DNA from: an uncultured Saprospiraceae bacterium
GTDB lineage: Bacteria > Bacteroidota > Bacteroidia > Chitinophagales > Saprospiraceae
Assembly (NCBI GenBank): GCA_937928405.1
Contig: CALFWZ010000140.1
Span: forward strand, 1-43,718
Length of the DNA stretch: 43,718 bases
Reading direction: 5' to 3'
Position numbers and translations under genes: made by a program. Positions 43,363 through 43,718 of the stretch are shown in pieces. The number at the start of each line of letters is the position of its first letter. Within the stretch, counting starts at the first letter, position 1. The notes under the pieces were generated by a model. That model was not told the origin of the DNA. It did not search any database and was given only the letters and a program-made list of their open reading frames with translations.

Positions 43363-43718
43363 GTGAAAACGTACTTAATACCAGGACTGGGGTTTGATAA
43401 TAGAATATTCGAAAGGCTCGAATTAAAGGGAATCGAGTTTAGTTATCTGAATTGGATAGAGCCAAGAAAAAATGAAAGTATTAAAGATTATGCCATCAGA
43501 TTTTCCAACCGTATTGATGCTAGTCACGAAGATCTTATCTTAATTGGACATTCTCTGGGAGGAATAATGGCCCAAGAAATTTCAGCCATCAGGCCTGTTA
43601 CTAAAATTATTCTGATTTCTAGTATAAAATCAAGAACGGAATTGCCTACTCAATTTAAGGTAATGAAACCGCTGCTGCTTTATAAATTATTCTCAAAAGA
43701 ATTAACCACCAAGACTAT
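43363..43718 (+). CDS. Alpha/beta hydrolase, N-terminal part (cut by window edge)
   Basis: From a GTG at 43363 (upstream in-frame TAA at 43351-43353, no ATG available) the frame stays open to the end of the window, about 118 codons. It reads KTYLIPGLGFDNRIFERLEL and, at about 66-71, GHSLGG, the nucleophile elbow of alpha/beta hydrolases, inside DLILIGHSLGGIMAQEIS. No signal peptide, so cytoplasmic. The acid and histidine lie beyond the window. Confidence 0.8.
   Translation, partial: MKTYLIPGLGFDNRIFERLELKGIEFSYLNWIEPRKNESIKDYAIRFSNRIDASHEDLILIGHSLGGIMAQEISAIRPVTKIILISSIKSRTELPTQFKVMKPLLLYKLFSKELTTKT

Overview
The window looks like chromosomal DNA from a low-G+C member of the Bacteroidota, most likely near the Saprospiria. 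The evidence is the secretion and envelope repertoire: type IX secretion (T9SS) C-terminal sorting domains, TonB-dependent receptors with a CarboxypepD_reg-like N-terminus, a DUF4249 lipoprotein, many SPII lipoproteins, ECF sigma factors paired with membrane-anchored beta-barrel proteins, and starts that follow A/T-rich leaders rather than strong Shine-Dalgarno sequences. The genus assignment is only an inference. I saw no rRNA, tRNA, CRISPR array, integrase, transposase or phage gene.

Left part (1-13.7 kb). It opens with a leftward set: ECF sigma factor, inner-membrane-anchored beta-barrel protein, and the start of a TonB-linked outer-membrane protein. Mixed rightward genes follow: a CBU_0592-family membrane protein, a methyltransferase, a secreted protein with a lipocalin-like end, a TM2/DUF2752 overlapping pair, a frameshifted DUF4386 gene, a twitch-type radical SAM enzyme, a G+C-rich alginate-lyase-family gene that looks acquired, a YD-like lipoprotein, a DUF1801/AlkD-like DNA-repair pair, and a 498-residue unknown on the minus strand.

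Centre (13.7-25.9 kb). A 1.3-kb gene-poor stretch holds a palindromic repeat element. It precedes two tandem T9SS-secreted paralogues, which end in strong hairpin terminators. Next is an apparent three-gene envelope operon (beta-barrel, TonB receptor, DUF4249 lipoprotein). Then come a 1048-residue T9SS protein with 18 L-domain-like repeats and an outer-membrane phospholipase A-like barrel.

Right part (25.9-43.7 kb). This stretch carries several broken genes: a leucine-rich-repeat gene with an in-frame stop, a tail of an S41 peptidase, a VOC gene without its 5' end, and a serine hydrolase without its catalytic half. They lie among intact genes: an alpha/beta hydrolase, a MYORG-like GH31, an SDR/membrane protein/AraC operon, a lipoprotein/barrel pair and a retropepsin-like lipoprotein. 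A second sigma/anchored-barrel pair and a cysteine-rich repeat lipoprotein follow. The window closes with an acetyltransferase, an ArsC-type reductase, a membrane lipoprotein and the start of an alpha/beta hydrolase.

The most interesting biological idea is the repeated pairing of an ECF sigma factor with one protein that seems to join an inner-membrane anchor, a long linker and an outer-membrane-type barrel. If that topology is real, it could work as a single-protein envelope sensor, unlike the three-component FecI/FecR/FecA scheme. The palindromic element family (two copies) and the cluster of decaying genes are the other main points.
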